Positions 11,960 through 26,645 of a stretch of DNA of 64,000 bases are shown piece by piece; position 1 is the first letter of the stretch; the number at the start of each line of letters is the position of its first letter. Position numbers and translations under genes: made by a program. The stretch is from Papaver somniferum (taxonomy: Eukaryota > Streptophyta > Magnoliopsida > Ranunculales > Papaveraceae), in assembly GCF_003573695.1 (NCBI RefSeq), contig NC_039361.1, positions 40,841,393 to 40,905,392 of the forward strand. The letters are read 5' to 3'. The notes beneath the pieces are model-generated. The model did no database searches and was not told the origin of the DNA. It saw only the letters and a list, made by a program, of their open reading frames with translations.

Positions 11960-12610
11960 TATGCCGGGTACTAGTTCCGGCATGCTCGAAAATGTACCGG
12001 CGTTGTTGTTTAAGAATGTTCATGCCGGAATAGATGATACCGGCGTTCCCTAAAACCTTCAAACCAAGCCGGCACCTTATTCCGGCGTCGACATTAACAT
12101 AAAAACCACGCCGGAAATCAGTTCCGGCGTGCTCGATAATTCATGTGCCAAGCCGGTATTTATGTTCAAAATTCTATGTTTCCTGGATGTTTGTCCCTCA
12201 GTTCCGGCATTTACAAAAGTGAAAGTTTCAAAGCCGGAACCCTGTTCCGGCGTAGGCATTAACATATAAATTACGCCGGAAGTAAGTTCCGGCGCGCTCG
12301 ATAATTCACGTTCTACGCCGGTAATAATGTTCAAAATACTTAGACTCCTGGATGTTTTTCTTTCGGTTCCGGCATTGTAAAATGGAAGTGAACCATGCCG
12401 GAAGGAAGATCCCATAGAATATTTGGTGGTAGATAAAAAGTTTTACTGCGTACCGGCATGGATCTTTGGGTTGAACACCACGCCGGCACCTGTTTAAAAA
12501 TGGGGGATATGTACTTCCGGCATACACGTAGTATGAATACCACGCCGCAAATAGGTGTTCCGGCGTAGTATTCATACTACGTGTATACCGGAACCAAGCT
12601 TTTTCAGAGG
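11960..12610. repeat. MULE-1 right array of CCGG motifs
   Basis: This intron of the transposase gene carries more than 20 copies of GCCGG/CCGGC motifs in both orientations (for example AGTTCCGGCGTGCTCGATAA). Longer units near 12100-12180 and 12240-12320 repeat in tandem with a period of roughly 180 bases. It mirrors the array at 7076-7700. Confidence 0.8.
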
Positions 12611-13107
12611 AAAAATGGCGGTTCCAAAAAAAAATAAATCAAATTTTCGACCTCTTAGCAGCATTACCTGTGTGTTGGGGTTGCTTGTATGTTGAACATG
12701 TTTACTTTGTTGTGAAGGTTCTTCAAAAAACTCTTCATGCTCACAAAAATCATGATCCAAGGGTGTTGGTTCATCATAGAAGTCCAATTGTGAGTTGTTA
12801 TCATTAACCGAAGATTGAAGATATGATTCTTGTTGTAGTTGAGCTAAAGATTCAGCAGCTGCAATTCTCTCCTCACAATCATCTTCCATTTTACTCAAAA
12901 AAGTTTTTCCCTCAAATTCTACTCTCACCTTACTAACACAAAATCAAATAAAAATACACACTAATCTATCCCCCAAATACTTAGAAATTTATTAATTATT
13001 ATTAACCACTAAACGTGATTAGTGGGGGCTAGATTAGGAATTAAAAAAATAATTACATAAGGGGTGACCTAGCTTTAATATTTGGATCCCTATTTTGTCA
13101 CGTAGCT

Positions 13108-13148
13108 ATATCCCCCAGTTAGTTTTGATATCCCCCAAACGTGGGTTC
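13108..13148 (-). repeat. MULE-1 right terminal inverted repeat
   Basis: Inverse of 6485-6525 with three mismatches, followed by the second copy of the 9-bp duplication TATATTTGA at 13149-13157. Confidence 0.9.
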
Positions 13149-13325
13149 TATATTTGATAGTTTAAGGGAAAAGTATGTCTATAAACAAAGCGGATAGATA
13201 AAAAAAGACAGACCAAAATAAAAATTAGGACAGATAAAAAAAACAGAGGGAATATCTTTTTTAGTGCAAATATTTTATGGATATACAACTATTGTAAAAA
13301 AAATCACTATAACAATATTTTACCG

Positions 13326-13475
13326 CATTTACTTGCAAATAAGTTATATTTTTGTCTTTGGATAGCAAATCGTATTTCTGGACAACCACATTTTTTCCCA
13401 AAATTACTTGCAAATAATTATTAAGTGATATTTTTTTCTTTGGATAGCAATTCGTATTTTTGGATAGTCACTAAC
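13326..13475. repeat. Short tandem duplication, about 70-bp unit, two copies
   Basis: TACTTGCAAATAA followed by TTTGGATAGCAA and TCGTATTT occurs twice, at about 13330-13395 and 13405-13470, with small indels. It is AT-rich, with no known function. Confidence 0.6.
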
Positions 13476-13594
13476 CTTTTTTTTTTTGAGCAAAGAAGGG
13501 AATTTTATTGAAAGGAAACTAAACAAGTACAAAGGACTGACTCAACACAGACTAATTGACTAGAAAAAACAGAAAAAGCCTAAAGATAAACAAC

Positions 13595-14119
13595 CTAGTT
13601 CATACTTTCAGCTGCTATAATATTAGCAATTACATTTGGAGGTTCATCTAGCCAAATTTGAAACCTGATACTAGTCCTGGCTTGCTTAGCTAGTTTATCA
13701 GAAACGTTGTTACAAGATCTCTTCTGAAAAATAACTTGACACCGCTCAAACTTGTGCATAAAGTCTTGACATTCTAAGATAATGTTTTGATCTTCCCACT
13801 TGAAACTTTCAACCTTACCATTACAGCTAGTAACTACAGGCATGTTATCCCCTTCTATGATAACTTTCTGGAACTGCATTTCTTGGATCCATTTTAAAGC
13901 TCTAAGAAGTACCAGAGCTTCTGCCTGGTTCACATCTCTGGCTCTTGTTGAGTAGGCTATTGCTGCCAATAACTTTCCTGTGGAATCACGAGCAATTAAG
14001 GCAAAACTAGCATTAATATTATGAGAAAGAAAAGAAGCATCAATATTAATTTTTATCCAAGTGTCTGGAGGTTTCCTCCATATCTCCTGAGGATTGATGC
14101 CTACTCTATCTATATTCAT
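13595..14119 (-). pseudogene. LINE RNase H domain
   Basis: A plant-type RNase H domain ending ORF2. Catalytic-site motifs are visible: WIKINIDASF (first Asp), QAEALVLLRAL (Glu) and VIIEGDN (second Asp), with NNVSDKLAKQAR near the end. It is in one open frame of about 174 residues, so it is better preserved than the rest of the element, but it is separated from the upstream domains by stops. Confidence 0.85.
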
Positions 14120-14125
14120 GTGCTT

Positions 14126-15008
14126 CTAAGTGTGTATATTTATACTATTCATGTAAGTGATTATTCTATGAACTATACTTATAGGATGACAAGACTTGTT
14201 CTCATGCACTTTTTCACATTTGGCGTTCCATAAATTCCATAGAGTGCAAGCAGCTATGCAACCAAGGTTACTATGTTTGGCTTCTAGAGGCTGATTGTTA
14301 GCAAACCAAGATATGACCCAATCCTTGATGGTGTTGTGCAAATTCTTTGAATGATAAAGAGCTTCTGAGATGCCAAACCAAACTTCATCAGAGAATCTGT
14401 AGTTGCAAAGAAGATTGTGAGCTGGTTTCTTCTTCTTCATTGCAGAAGCTACAAAGACTGCTGACCTCTTTTTTGTATTTGCTAACTTTCAAATTGACTG
14501 GAAGAATATCATGACAACATTTCCATAAAAATTGTTGTATCTTGTAAGGAACCTCCAGATGCCATAATGATAGCCATTGAGATTCTTGCATTAAGTTTTC
14601 TTATTGAAGTTGATTTTGATTCTCAACTTTCATCAATTCTCTATAAATAGAATTTGAGGTGAATTTACCACAGTTGGTTAGAAGCCATCTCAGTTTATCC
14701 TTGCCACTGCTAGGAATTTTGATGAGAAGATTTTTTTGAATATGCTCACTTGTGAAATGATTTTGCAGCTTGTTGATATTCCGGCTCTTTGTGTCCTTAT
14801 CAATGAATTCTGAAACTGTGATATTAGTGTTAGCTTGAGAATTCTGAGTAGTTGTAGGCTTTCCTCCTTGTGCAAAACACCTATGCTTATGAGCATAAAC
14901 CGAATTACCATCTCCTACTTCCCACATATAATAAGACTTTATAATTTTGAGGCCTTGTTGTATACTGTGCCAGATCCAAGAGCTTCTTTTTTTTGGAGGT
15001 ATTATCAT
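14126..15008 (-). pseudogene. LINE zf-RVT region and thumb/connection
   Basis: Fragments in several frames match the region between reverse transcriptase and RNase H. SSWIWHSIQQGLKIIKSYYM and GDGNSVYA belong to the conserved segment after the thumb. IQQFLWKCCHDILPVNLK and SLCSFCNEEEETSSQ belong to the zf-RVT zinc-binding region. Frame changes at about 14390 and 14600 break it. Confidence 0.75.
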
Positions 15009-16330
15009 CTAATAAGTCTTTTCCTTTGAAACATCTTTTCTTCCAAAAATTTGTACCACATAGCATGTTTCTCATCAAGAAGTATCCAAGCTAACTTGGC
15101 CAGAAGAGATAAATTGACAACCTTAAACTTCTTGATTCCCAGACCACCATATCTTTTTGGTCTGTTAATTTTTTTCCAAGAGATGTTATTTCCACCCTTA
15201 GTATTCTTCTTGCTCCAGAAATAATTTCTTTGTATCCTTTCCATTCTTTTGATAGTTTTGTTTGGCACTTCAAAAAGACCCATATGATAATTTGATGTAG
15301 TGCTGAGAGAGGCTTGGATTTGTGTAGTTCTGCCAGCTTGAGAAGTGAGCTTTCCATGCCAAGTCTGTAATGTACTTCCCATTTTGTCCACTGAAGAATC
15401 AAAAAATTTGTCTTTACTTCTTGGACTTTGTAAAATGGTTCCTAAATACTTTTCTTTTTCCACAATTTTCTTCATTTGTAACATTTCACTGTAATCTTCA
15501 CACTCCTATTTGCTTAGATTTTTGCTGAAGAAGACACTGGATTTTTCTAAGTTGACCATTTGCCCAGAAGAAGAAGTAAATTTCTGAATCAATATCTTCA
15601 GGTTGTTTATAGATCTTCTTGTAGCTTTCCTGAATAGAATGCAGTCATCTGCAAACAACAAATGTGATATTGCTGGACCTGATTTTGCTGGAATGACTGG
15701 TTCAATGATTTTCTGAGCAGCTGCATTTGTAAGAAGTCTACTAAAACCTTCCATACATAAAATGAAAAGATACGAGGATATTGCATCACCTTGTCTGAGT
15801 CCTCTTGTAGGGTTGAAATAATCCATTGGAGACCCATTAACAAGAATTGAAATCTTTGTTGTGTTGATGCAATGATGAATAAGTTGACACCATTTTTGTG
15901 AGAAGCCCAAATGACTCATTATTTATTGCAAGAAATCCCATTCAATCCCATCAAATGCTTTTAGCCATGTCTAGCTTGATTCTCACCACTCCCAGATTTG
16001 CCTTAATAGTCTTTATATATTGCATCATCTCATGAACGATTATAACATTGTCCTGGATATTTCTTCCTGGAACATAAGTTGTTTGCCATGGAGATATGAT
16101 CTTACAAAGAATTGGCTTCAACCTAACAACTAAGATTTTGGTGATGGTTTTATAGGTAATGTTGTACAAGCTTATTGGTCTTAGCTCATTTGATTTAGTG
16201 ACAATTTCTTTTTTTGGGATGAGGAATTGAAAAGTTTCATTTATTGTGCTAGGAAAAACTCCATGGGTGAAGAAATTCTGGATCATTTATGTTACCGCTT
16301 TTCCAACTATATTCCAAGTGTGCTGGTAAA
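15005..16330 (-). pseudogene. LINE reverse transcriptase
   Basis: Pieces of a non-LTR reverse transcriptase: FLIPKKEIVTKSNELRPISL and the PISLYNITYK motif (about 16170-16230), VRIKLDMAKSI, GLRQGDAISSYLFILCMEG, and the catalytic LLFADDCILF (about 15640). Downstream, the thumb has YLGTILQSPRSKDKFF and the YFWSKKN segment. Stops and frameshifts at about 15500, 15945 and 16290 make it inactive. Confidence 0.9.
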
Positions 16331-16534
16331 AAATCCTGCCTGATAGCCATCTGGACCTGGTGCAGCCCAAGCATTGATGCTGAACATTGCTTCTTTAACT
16401 TCACCTGCAGTTGGTATTTGTGTTAACTTTTGATTATCTTCCTCTATAATACAAGGATTAATGAGATGAAGTATTTCTGCATCTATGTAGTGACTTGAAG
16501 AAGAATAGGTGTTGTTGAAATGATGTGTGAGTAA

Positions 16535-17720
16535 TTAAGCAATTTCTTTTTTAGTAGAAACCCAACTTCCATCTTCATTCAACAAAGTATCAATATGGTT
16601 TCTTTTCCTTCTGATGTTCTCTCTTGATTGCTTTGGAGTGGAAGAGCTTGTTATTTTTGTCTTATGTTTTAATGATGTTCTCTCTTGATTGCTGATATTG
16701 GATAGCTGCCTTTTTGTCATACCAAGAATTTAATTCATTTTCCAGAGCTTTGATTTTGTTAATATCCTGTCTTCTTTTGTCTTTCTCTTGTTGAACCTTT
16801 TTTTGGACTTTCTTAATTTCTATGTTGATATGGCCAAAAACATTATGGTTCCACTTCCCCAAAGCCTTTGATGTTGCCTTCAGTTTTTTATGCAATGTAC
16901 ATCTGCTGATTTTCTGCTGCATTCCAACTTTCTTCAATGACTTCTTTACATTTGGGGTGGGTGAGCCAGACCTGATAGAATCTCTGAATTTTTGAGTTTA
17001 TTTTGGTTATTGAATGAGTTTGCAGAAGTATTGGTGCATGATCTGAACCATGTGGTACAAGGTTGTTTATGACTGAGTTGGGATAAGTGAGGAACCATTT
17101 GTTATCTGCTAGAGCTCTGTCAATTCTTGTTTTCACATTTTCCTCCAAATTTCTCTGATTTGTCCAAGTGAAAGGAGAGCCTGTGAAAGGAATGTATTTG
17201 AGACCATGCTGATCTATGGGGTCATGAACTACTTTATATGAAGGTGATGGATTTGTGCTGAAACTCTGCTTCTCTGAAGAGTGTAAGGTGATGTTGAGAT
17301 TTCCCAGAATGACCCAAGAAATTGAAAGTTTTTCTCCCAGTTCTTGCAGAAAATGCCACTGTTTTTCTCTATCTTTCTTATGATGTGATCCATATAAGCA
17401 AGATAACATCCATTTCTTGTCTTGTATTCGAGAGAAAACAGTTAGATGCATCATGTTTTTAGAAGTATGCAAAATGTCAACACCTAAACCATCTTTCCAC
17501 ATGAGTGCAAGACCTCCAGACTTTCCTATGTTTTCCTGAATTTGATGTTTGGATAACCTAAATTAGCTAGAAATTTATCAACTTTTTCCATCTTATTTTT
17601 TGTTTCAGATAAAAAATGATATAAGGATTATAGTTGAAAATGCAATCATTCAGATGCTGCCTTGTTCTTTTGTTGCCTAAATCTTGGACATTCCAAGTTA
17701 GAACTTTAATTTTTTTGTAA
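16535..17720 (-). pseudogene. LINE endonuclease domain and linker
   Basis: This resembles the apurinic-type endonuclease that nicks target DNA for L1 insertion: LTWNVQDLGNKRTRQ at the N-terminus (about 17660-17705), MLSCLYGSHHKKDREKQW, VILGNLNI (where GDFN is usual), GSPFTWTNQR, RIDRALA and the catalytic SDHAPILL (about 17020-17045). The linker toward reverse transcriptase is Lys- and Gln-rich (16540-16937). Stops near 17510 and 17570 break the frame. Confidence 0.85.
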
Positions 17721-17748
17721 TTTTAAAAAATTCTAAATGTGCACAAGT

Positions 17749-18165
17749 CTATTTGAGAAAGTAAAAACTTCTTGACATGGTAATGCAATGATTTTTTTTG
17801 TTAACTGTCTTAGTGAGAATAGATTGAAATTGAATGTTGAAGAAAGGATTAAGAGTGTTATATACCTGATCATTCTGCCACTCTTGGTTTCCCTGATTTT
17901 GAGCAATATGATTGTCCCAATCTCCATATTCATTGTTGAGTTGATTATTATAGTAAGCTTCATTAGCTTCCATGTTGTTGTTGGTTTCTTGATGTTCATT
18001 CTGATCTGCATAGCTTGATTGAGAAGAGCTTCCATGATCTCTGGTTCTTTTACTTCTTTTAGCATTAGAGCTCTCTGGGGCGTTAGAGGAACCTTGTGAG
18101 TAGATGGTTGAGACCAAGTGTCCATCCACAACAAAATAAAATATATAGGACGAAATAGATCTCAC
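17749..18165 (-). pseudogene. C-terminal part of LINE ORF1 (probable)
   Basis: A polar stretch rich in Asn, Gln and Ser (GSSNAPESSNAKRSKRTRDH followed by a Gln/Asn-rich tail) lies just upstream of the endonuclease, where the gag-like ORF1 ends in plant LINEs. The zinc knuckle and RNA-binding part are absent, so the element is probably 5'-truncated near 18165. Assignment rests on position and composition only. Confidence 0.5.
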
Positions 18166-18928
18166 TTATCTGATTTGGTTCCAACGATTACAATATTAAC
18201 TTGACGTTAATCTGTGTAGAAAAAAAAAACAATCGATTCAATCTAGTTCTACGATGTAGTTTTTTGTATGATAACGTGTTTAAGGAGAATTAGAAGTGAA
18301 GGAAAAAGATGTAGAGACAAAACGAAAAATATTAAATTAGAGAAATCAGGTTGTAATAGTTTTTTTTTATATACAACTAAAGGGAAAACTAGATGGACGG
18401 GCACATCCTTAGGACGTAACAGTTTTAACCTTTCTACTCGAAAAAACAAAAAAAAAAAACACTATTCCGTGCTTTCTCTTCTATTTTGTCCTTCTCTCTC
18501 TCCCTGTCTCTCTCACACACAGCAACCATCGGATTCAGGTATGTATCTCACTCGTCTCTCCTGAATTAAAGTTTCTCCCAATCTTGATTCAGATGAAGTG
18601 CCATCTCCTCTTTTCTCCCAGCTGTTCACTGATTTTGGTTTCTCTCATGATAATTTCCGCCCATTTGGAGAAAAGGAAAAGAAAGGGGACGTAGTGACGG
18701 TTAAGGATTCCTATTTCTAAGTATGGTTGAACATTACATTCGGCTGAAATATCACGATGATTTGGAGAATATTTCTTTTCTGGGATTATTGTCGTCTTTA
18801 TAGTTATTTATAAAGTTTCCTTTATAACTTCGATACAAATGCTTCAGGCACGGCAACAAAAGGGAAATCATCTCGTCTTCTGTAATTGAAACACAAAGCT
18901 GGAAAATCCAAGGGACACGGTCTAAAAG
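18166..18928 (+). promoter_or_regulatory. Upstream region and leader of the kinase gene
   Basis: A pyrimidine-rich stretch (TCTCTCTCCCTGTCTCTCTC, about 18490-18514) is followed by a consensus donor (CAG then GTATGTATC at 18539), which suggests a transcribed leader with an intron before the ATG at 18929. No convincing TATA box was fixed. The rest of the region shows no coding sequence. Confidence 0.4.
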
Positions 18929-22139
<3,211 letters not shown>

Positions 22140-22604
22140 TCAAATTATAGGAAGATATAAACATCAAAAAGTAAAAGAAAGGAAAAAAAAAGGGTACCGA
22201 GGGGAATGTCCTAGCTTTTAAATGGAATTTTCCAACCTTGAAGTCAAATGCTGTATCCTGTCATTTTGTTCTTGGGAAGACGTTTTGTACAAATCACTAT
22301 GGAAGATCAAACGATAATTGCCTACGACTTACCATTACTACTGTCGATACCTTTATTTACCACTGTATTTTGTTTCTCTCTAAATGTTGCAATGAATAAT
22401 CTTCGGTTGTTTCATTGTTGAACTTTAGTTTTCAAATGAAATACATTCTCAAATTCAGATGAGGTCTTATCAGCTAATTGATCTTAGACTCGTACCGGGT
22501 TACAACCCAATAAATACCTAGTTACCGAATTAACTCACCGATTCCGATTCACCAACCCCATAAAGTATCTGGAAACTTCTCATTTACTTTGAGAACCAGC
22601 TAAA
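22140..22604. other. Spacer between the kinase and nitroreductase genes
   Basis: Holds the 3' end of the kinase transcript and the promoter and leader of the next gene, both on the plus strand. No other feature recognised. Confidence 0.5.
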
Positions 22605-25600
22605 ATGCAACTCCTCCATTACCGATTCTTCCCCTCTCTTCATTTCGCTTCCCCCACTACTACCACTTTCCGATTCGCAAATTGCAAAATTAGAAAAATC
22701 TCAACAACATCTTCAATGTCTTCTTCTTTATCAGCCTCACCACCACCATCATCATCAGAAGACTTAAATCAAGTAATAAAATACCATAACCAAACAAAAC
22801 ACAATTTCTTCAACTACGCAAAAGGTCCAAATGGTCTTGATTGGGCAAATCAACCAAACCCCTTTCGTCGTTACATCTCTTCTCCTCTCCTTCCATTAGA
22901 ACAAACTGAATCCCTAATAAATGAACCACCTTTATCTTACTCTTCATTATTTCATTCACTCCCATCATCAAAACCCATTACTCATTCAACAATTTCTCAG
23001 TTTTTCTACGATTCTTTAGCATTATCAGCTTGGAAAACTGCTGGGTTTTCAACCTGGTCACTTCGTGTTAACCCTAGTAGTGGTAATTTACATCCAACAG
23101 AAGCTTATATTATATCACCTAAAATTTCATCTCTTTGTAATTCTTCTTTTGTTGCACATTATGCACCTAAACAACATTCATTGGAGCTCAGAGCTGAGAT
23201 TCCTGAAGGTTTTTTACAGAATTTGTTTCCTGAAGGGTCTTTTCTGATTGGGCTTTCTTCGATTTTTTGGCGGGAAGCTTGGAAGTATGGGGAGAGGGCG
23301 TTCAGGTATTGTAATCATGATGTTGGTCATGCTATTGGTGCGGTGACTATTGCTGCAGGTGAGCTCGGTTGGGATGTTAAGATTCTGGACGGGTTGGGGT
23401 ATTCTGATTTGGAAAAACTTATGGGTTTAGGCTCAGGGTTTAAGGTTCCATCTGTTAGTAAGAAAGGAAAATTCCCTGAGATTGAATTTGAGCATCCAGA
23501 TTGTGTTCTTGTTGTATTTCCTAAAGGGATTGGTGAATTCAGTGTTGATTATGAGAAATTGAGTTTGAAAATATCTGAAGTGTTTTCGGATTTGGAGTGG
23601 AAGGGAAAAGCTAATGCTTTGAGTAAAGAACATGTGTGTTGGGATGTCATTTATAAGACTGCTGAATCTGTAAAGAAGCCGCTGACAAGAGACGGGTTTT
23701 GTGTGAATTCTCTACAGAGAAGTGGGTTGATTTCGGAAGAGGTGTATAGAGATTCTAAATTGAGGGAGATTATAAGGAAGAGAAGAAGTGCTGTAGATAT
23801 GGATAATAAATATGTAATGGAAAGAGAGACATTTTATCAAATTCTTTTGCATTGTCTTCCTTCGGGCGAAGGGGAGAAGCAAGGGAAACAACTTGCTTTG
23901 CCATTTCGAGTACTTCCATGGGATGCTGAAGTTCATGCACTTTTATTTGTTCATAGAGTGAATGGACTAGAGAAGGGTTCGTATTTCTTGGTGAGAAATG
24001 AAGATCATTTTGATGAAATTAAAAGACTAACAAGAAATGAGTTTGACTGGGAGAAGCCAGAGGGTTGTCCAGCTGATCTCCCGCTTTATAGACTTGCACT
24101 GGGTGATCATGCAGCGCTTGCACAGCGGCTTTCGTGCCATCAGGTGTGTTCATTTTGTTTTTCTTACATAATTTTTGCTTATCAGGAAAAGTTTTGAAAA
24201 ATCATTTAGGTTGAAGTGTGAGGATTTAGCTCAGGATCAATTGGATAGAGTGTACGTGTCCTTTTTTGTTTTGGACTTTGCTTTGTTATTTTCGATTAGC
24301 TTATTACCTCATCACAGGAATTGGACCCTCCTTTCGTTGAAGTTCTATTCTCTTCTTCAGGAAGAGTAAATAAAAACCTTACAACATTATTGTGCACTTC
24401 ATAAATAACCTCAAAAGTTGAATGCGTAACTTTGAAACTTGAATCCACACTGACCTTTCTAAAGTCTCTACATAAAACTCCACGTGGAGAAACGATTATT
24501 GGATTAAGCATTCCGTAACAGAAAACTGCAACAAGAACCTGGTTACATGATTTCGGGTGACGTATATCTACTGAATCAGTTACATATTGTGTTGTCATTC
24601 CCATAGAAGTAGTAGCTGTCCGCAACAACTGCTCAGATCATCTAAGTTAATAAATATTTATTTTCACCTCTTTAGATCAGTAAGGATATAATTGATTCTG
24701 TGAAACCGAGGCCGAGCATTAGTATGTGACACCAGTTCTCATTTTTTTTCTTTCTTTCTTGGACTTGCTATATTCAGGAAATTGCCTCAGATGGCTGCTT
24801 CAGCCTGGGCATGGTTGCTCGCTTTGAGTCGACTTTGCATGAGAAAAATGCCTGGATGTATCCCCGTTTGTTTTGGGAGACTGGAATTCTTGGTCAGGTA
24901 CTATACCTTGAGGCACATGCAGTTGGAATCTCTGCTACCGGAATCGGCTGCTACTTTGATGATCCAGGTAGACAAATTTTGTTCTAGCATGAATCTGTTG
25001 ATTTAACTTGAGTTAAATTGCATAGTCATCTTTCTATGGAAGGTAGTTGAAGAACTCTTAACACTGGGTATATTTACGTTGTTCACTGATCACCCAAGTA
25101 ATGAACTTCCGAACTCCTGAAAGACACGTCTAGAAAAGTGGCCTGTTAAAATCCAATCCTCCAGCACTTTTTGTATCTATGATCTCAGCTGCAACAGTTT
25201 GTAGGTACACAAATCTAGAGATAGCATTTCACTGATTTCAGCCATGTTTTGATATGTGGTTAGCTTCGAAACCTTTTGAAAGATGGACTCTAACTGGTTC
25301 TGGAAATCAGAGTGATTCATCATAAACAACTAAATAAGCTTTACTCTCTCACTACTTACTAGGCTAGTAGTATTCTGACACCGAGAACCTCAGCTAACTA
25401 AAACAGCCAAGGGCTTTACTGCTATGTGGGATTCCACTAGATCTAGTTGAATCTTTGGGTTTTCATTCAGATTCTTGAAATGCTCAGTAGTTTTTGGTTG
25501 GTAATCCTACTAGTGAATAGGTTTTTGAAGAGGGTTAGTGGGTAGCGTTTTAATCGGCCAGCATTTGTTATTGTTAACACTCCGTCACGGAACACAAGTC

Positions 25601-26114
25601 TTAAACATCTTAATTGGTTCTTAAATTGTTAGGAAGAATTGGTGGAGATGAAATATAGCTTAGGACGTGGAGATGCAGCTTACCTTCAGTGACACTAGTG
25701 ACAGACACGTTGTGTGCACACACATAACTGTGAGAGAAACCAATCTTCAAACATATATACACTTTATACCCTTTTGGTTGTTAACTACCAAACCTCTTCT
25801 GTATGGATTAGACAGAGTAACATTTTTGACAATTCCACCATGTCCAACCAGAACATTCGAAAGTACAATTTTTTTTTTTTTTTATATTAGCTAGATTAGA
25901 TTTTGGTTTTATCCTGGAATTCTATAGCTCTTAAAAGAGTGTTATACCGAGTGTTACTGAAAGCTTTCAATTTTCATCTCTTGCAGTTCATTCCTATCTC
26001 GGGCTAGAAGGGTCAGATTATCAGTCTCTTTACCATTTCACAGTTGGAAGCCCTGTGGTCGACAAACGCATTATGAGCCTGCCTGCTTATCCAGGACTCG
26101 ACATGGACGCGTAA
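22605..26114 (+). CDS. Tandem nitroreductase / SagB-like flavoprotein (618 aa)
   Basis: Three exons (22605-24143, 24778-24967, 25987-26114) join in frame to 619 codons with stop. The first 40 or so residues (Ser/Thr/Arg-rich, few acids) look like an organelle transit peptide; a second Met lies at about residue 38. The rest resembles the SagB/ThcOx-type nitroreductase family: an N-terminal nitroreductase-like half (YHNQTKHNFFNYAKGPNGLD, then WSLRVNPSSGNLHPTEAYI and YCNHDVGHAIGAVTIAAGEL) and a C-terminal half (IIRKRRSAVDM, FYQILLHCLPSGEGEK, then GILGQVLYLEAHAVGISATG). Such proteins bind FMN and oxidise or reduce small substrates; the substrate of the plant protein is unknown to me. Splice sites are canonical. 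ATG is the first in a long open frame. Confidence 0.8.
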
Positions 26115-26591
26115 AACACCTCTTATCACATCTCATGGATGAAACTTTTGCAATTACCTTTGGCGTCTTTAACTGTATCCATTATCTGTACATGCTGATG
26201 ATTTTATTATATCTTAGAAAGAGAGAAAATAAGGTCAGTTGTTATATGGGGTTCAAACCCAGCTCCTGAAAAGAATTACCGTCATAGTTTTGTTAGCAGT
26301 GTTGCACTTGGTTAAATAATCATACTGTAAATTTGTAAGCTTCAATGTCCAAAAGTTGCAAAGGGATCTTTGTTCAAGTCCTAATAAAAAGTACCAGTTT
26401 TCGAGTGGTAAATCTTGATTCCATTCTTAAATGACTGTAACAGATGCATTACGGTTGAAAAATTAACAGACTATCAAAAAGTTCAAAAGCATGGCTTAAT
26501 CAAGTGCAGAACAGCAGAAGAGACATAAGATCAGTAGAATTAGTAGAAAGTACTAGGATCAGTAATAATGGTCGCATATTTTTTTCACCTA
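26115..26591. other. Spacer between convergent genes
   Basis: Holds the 3' ends of two converging genes. AATAAAA-like signals occur on both strands. Nothing else recognised. Confidence 0.5.
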
Positions 26592-26614
26592 TCAAGCAGA
26601 AGAGATATATTCAG

Positions 26615-26645
<31 letters not shown>

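Larger units (their letters stand above)
7950..12889 (-). pseudogene. MULE-1 transposase, FAR1/FHY3-like, broken
   Basis: Reading right to left: exon 1 (12889-12668) is acidic and starts MEDDCEERIAAAESL. After an intron full of CCGG motifs, an exon at about 11910-11832 and the exon from about 11734 encode the FAR1-type N-terminal domain (MCVLVRNTERSDIRFEMVCE, then KTNTRKDDCPF). A solo LTR splits that domain inside the CPFKLVFYL coding. The MULE catalytic region follows (MMDCTYKTNEYN, FITDQDDRLMNAI, FLCTYHIGQN), with two DDE aspartates visible. In-frame stops lie at 8910-8912 (TGA) and 8736-8738 (TAA), and the usual C-terminus after about 7950 is missing. It once cut and rejoined MULE ends; this copy cannot make full-length protein. 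Confidence 0.85.
6485..13148 (-). mobile_element. MULE-1, Mutator-like transposon with nested solo LTR
   Basis: Both ends carry inverted repeats of about 41 bases with three mismatches, beginning GAACCCACG. They are flanked by a perfect 9-bp direct duplication TATATTTGA (6476-6484 and 13149-13157), the length typical of Mutator transposition. Without the 2.4-kb LTR insertion the element is about 4.25 kb. It encodes a FAR1-type MULE transposase on the minus strand and a small plus-strand ORF near its left end. The introns of both genes are packed with CCGG-containing motifs. The transposase is broken, so the copy is non-autonomous now. Confidence 0.9.
6094..13252. mobile_element. Stowaway-like MITE split by MULE-1
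   Basis: The left end reads TA then CTCCCTCCGTCTTAAAATAA (6092 onward), the classic start of Stowaway (Tc1/mariner-type) MITEs. Past MULE-1, the right arm (13158-13252) ends ACAGAGGGAA followed by TA, a degenerate inverse of the left end. Removing MULE-1 would leave an AT-rich element of about 490 bases. The right arm is degenerate, so the pairing is probable, not certain. Confidence 0.5.
13480..18165 (-). mobile_element. Decayed L1-type LINE, nearly full ORF2
   Basis: A poly-T run at 13480-13493 on the plus strand marks the poly-A tail of a minus-strand LINE. Going right, the pieces are RNase H, zf-RVT, reverse transcriptase, apurinic endonuclease and the tail of ORF1, the standard order for plant L1 elements. 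Many stops and frameshifts break the frame. I could not find target-site duplications. Confidence 0.85.
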
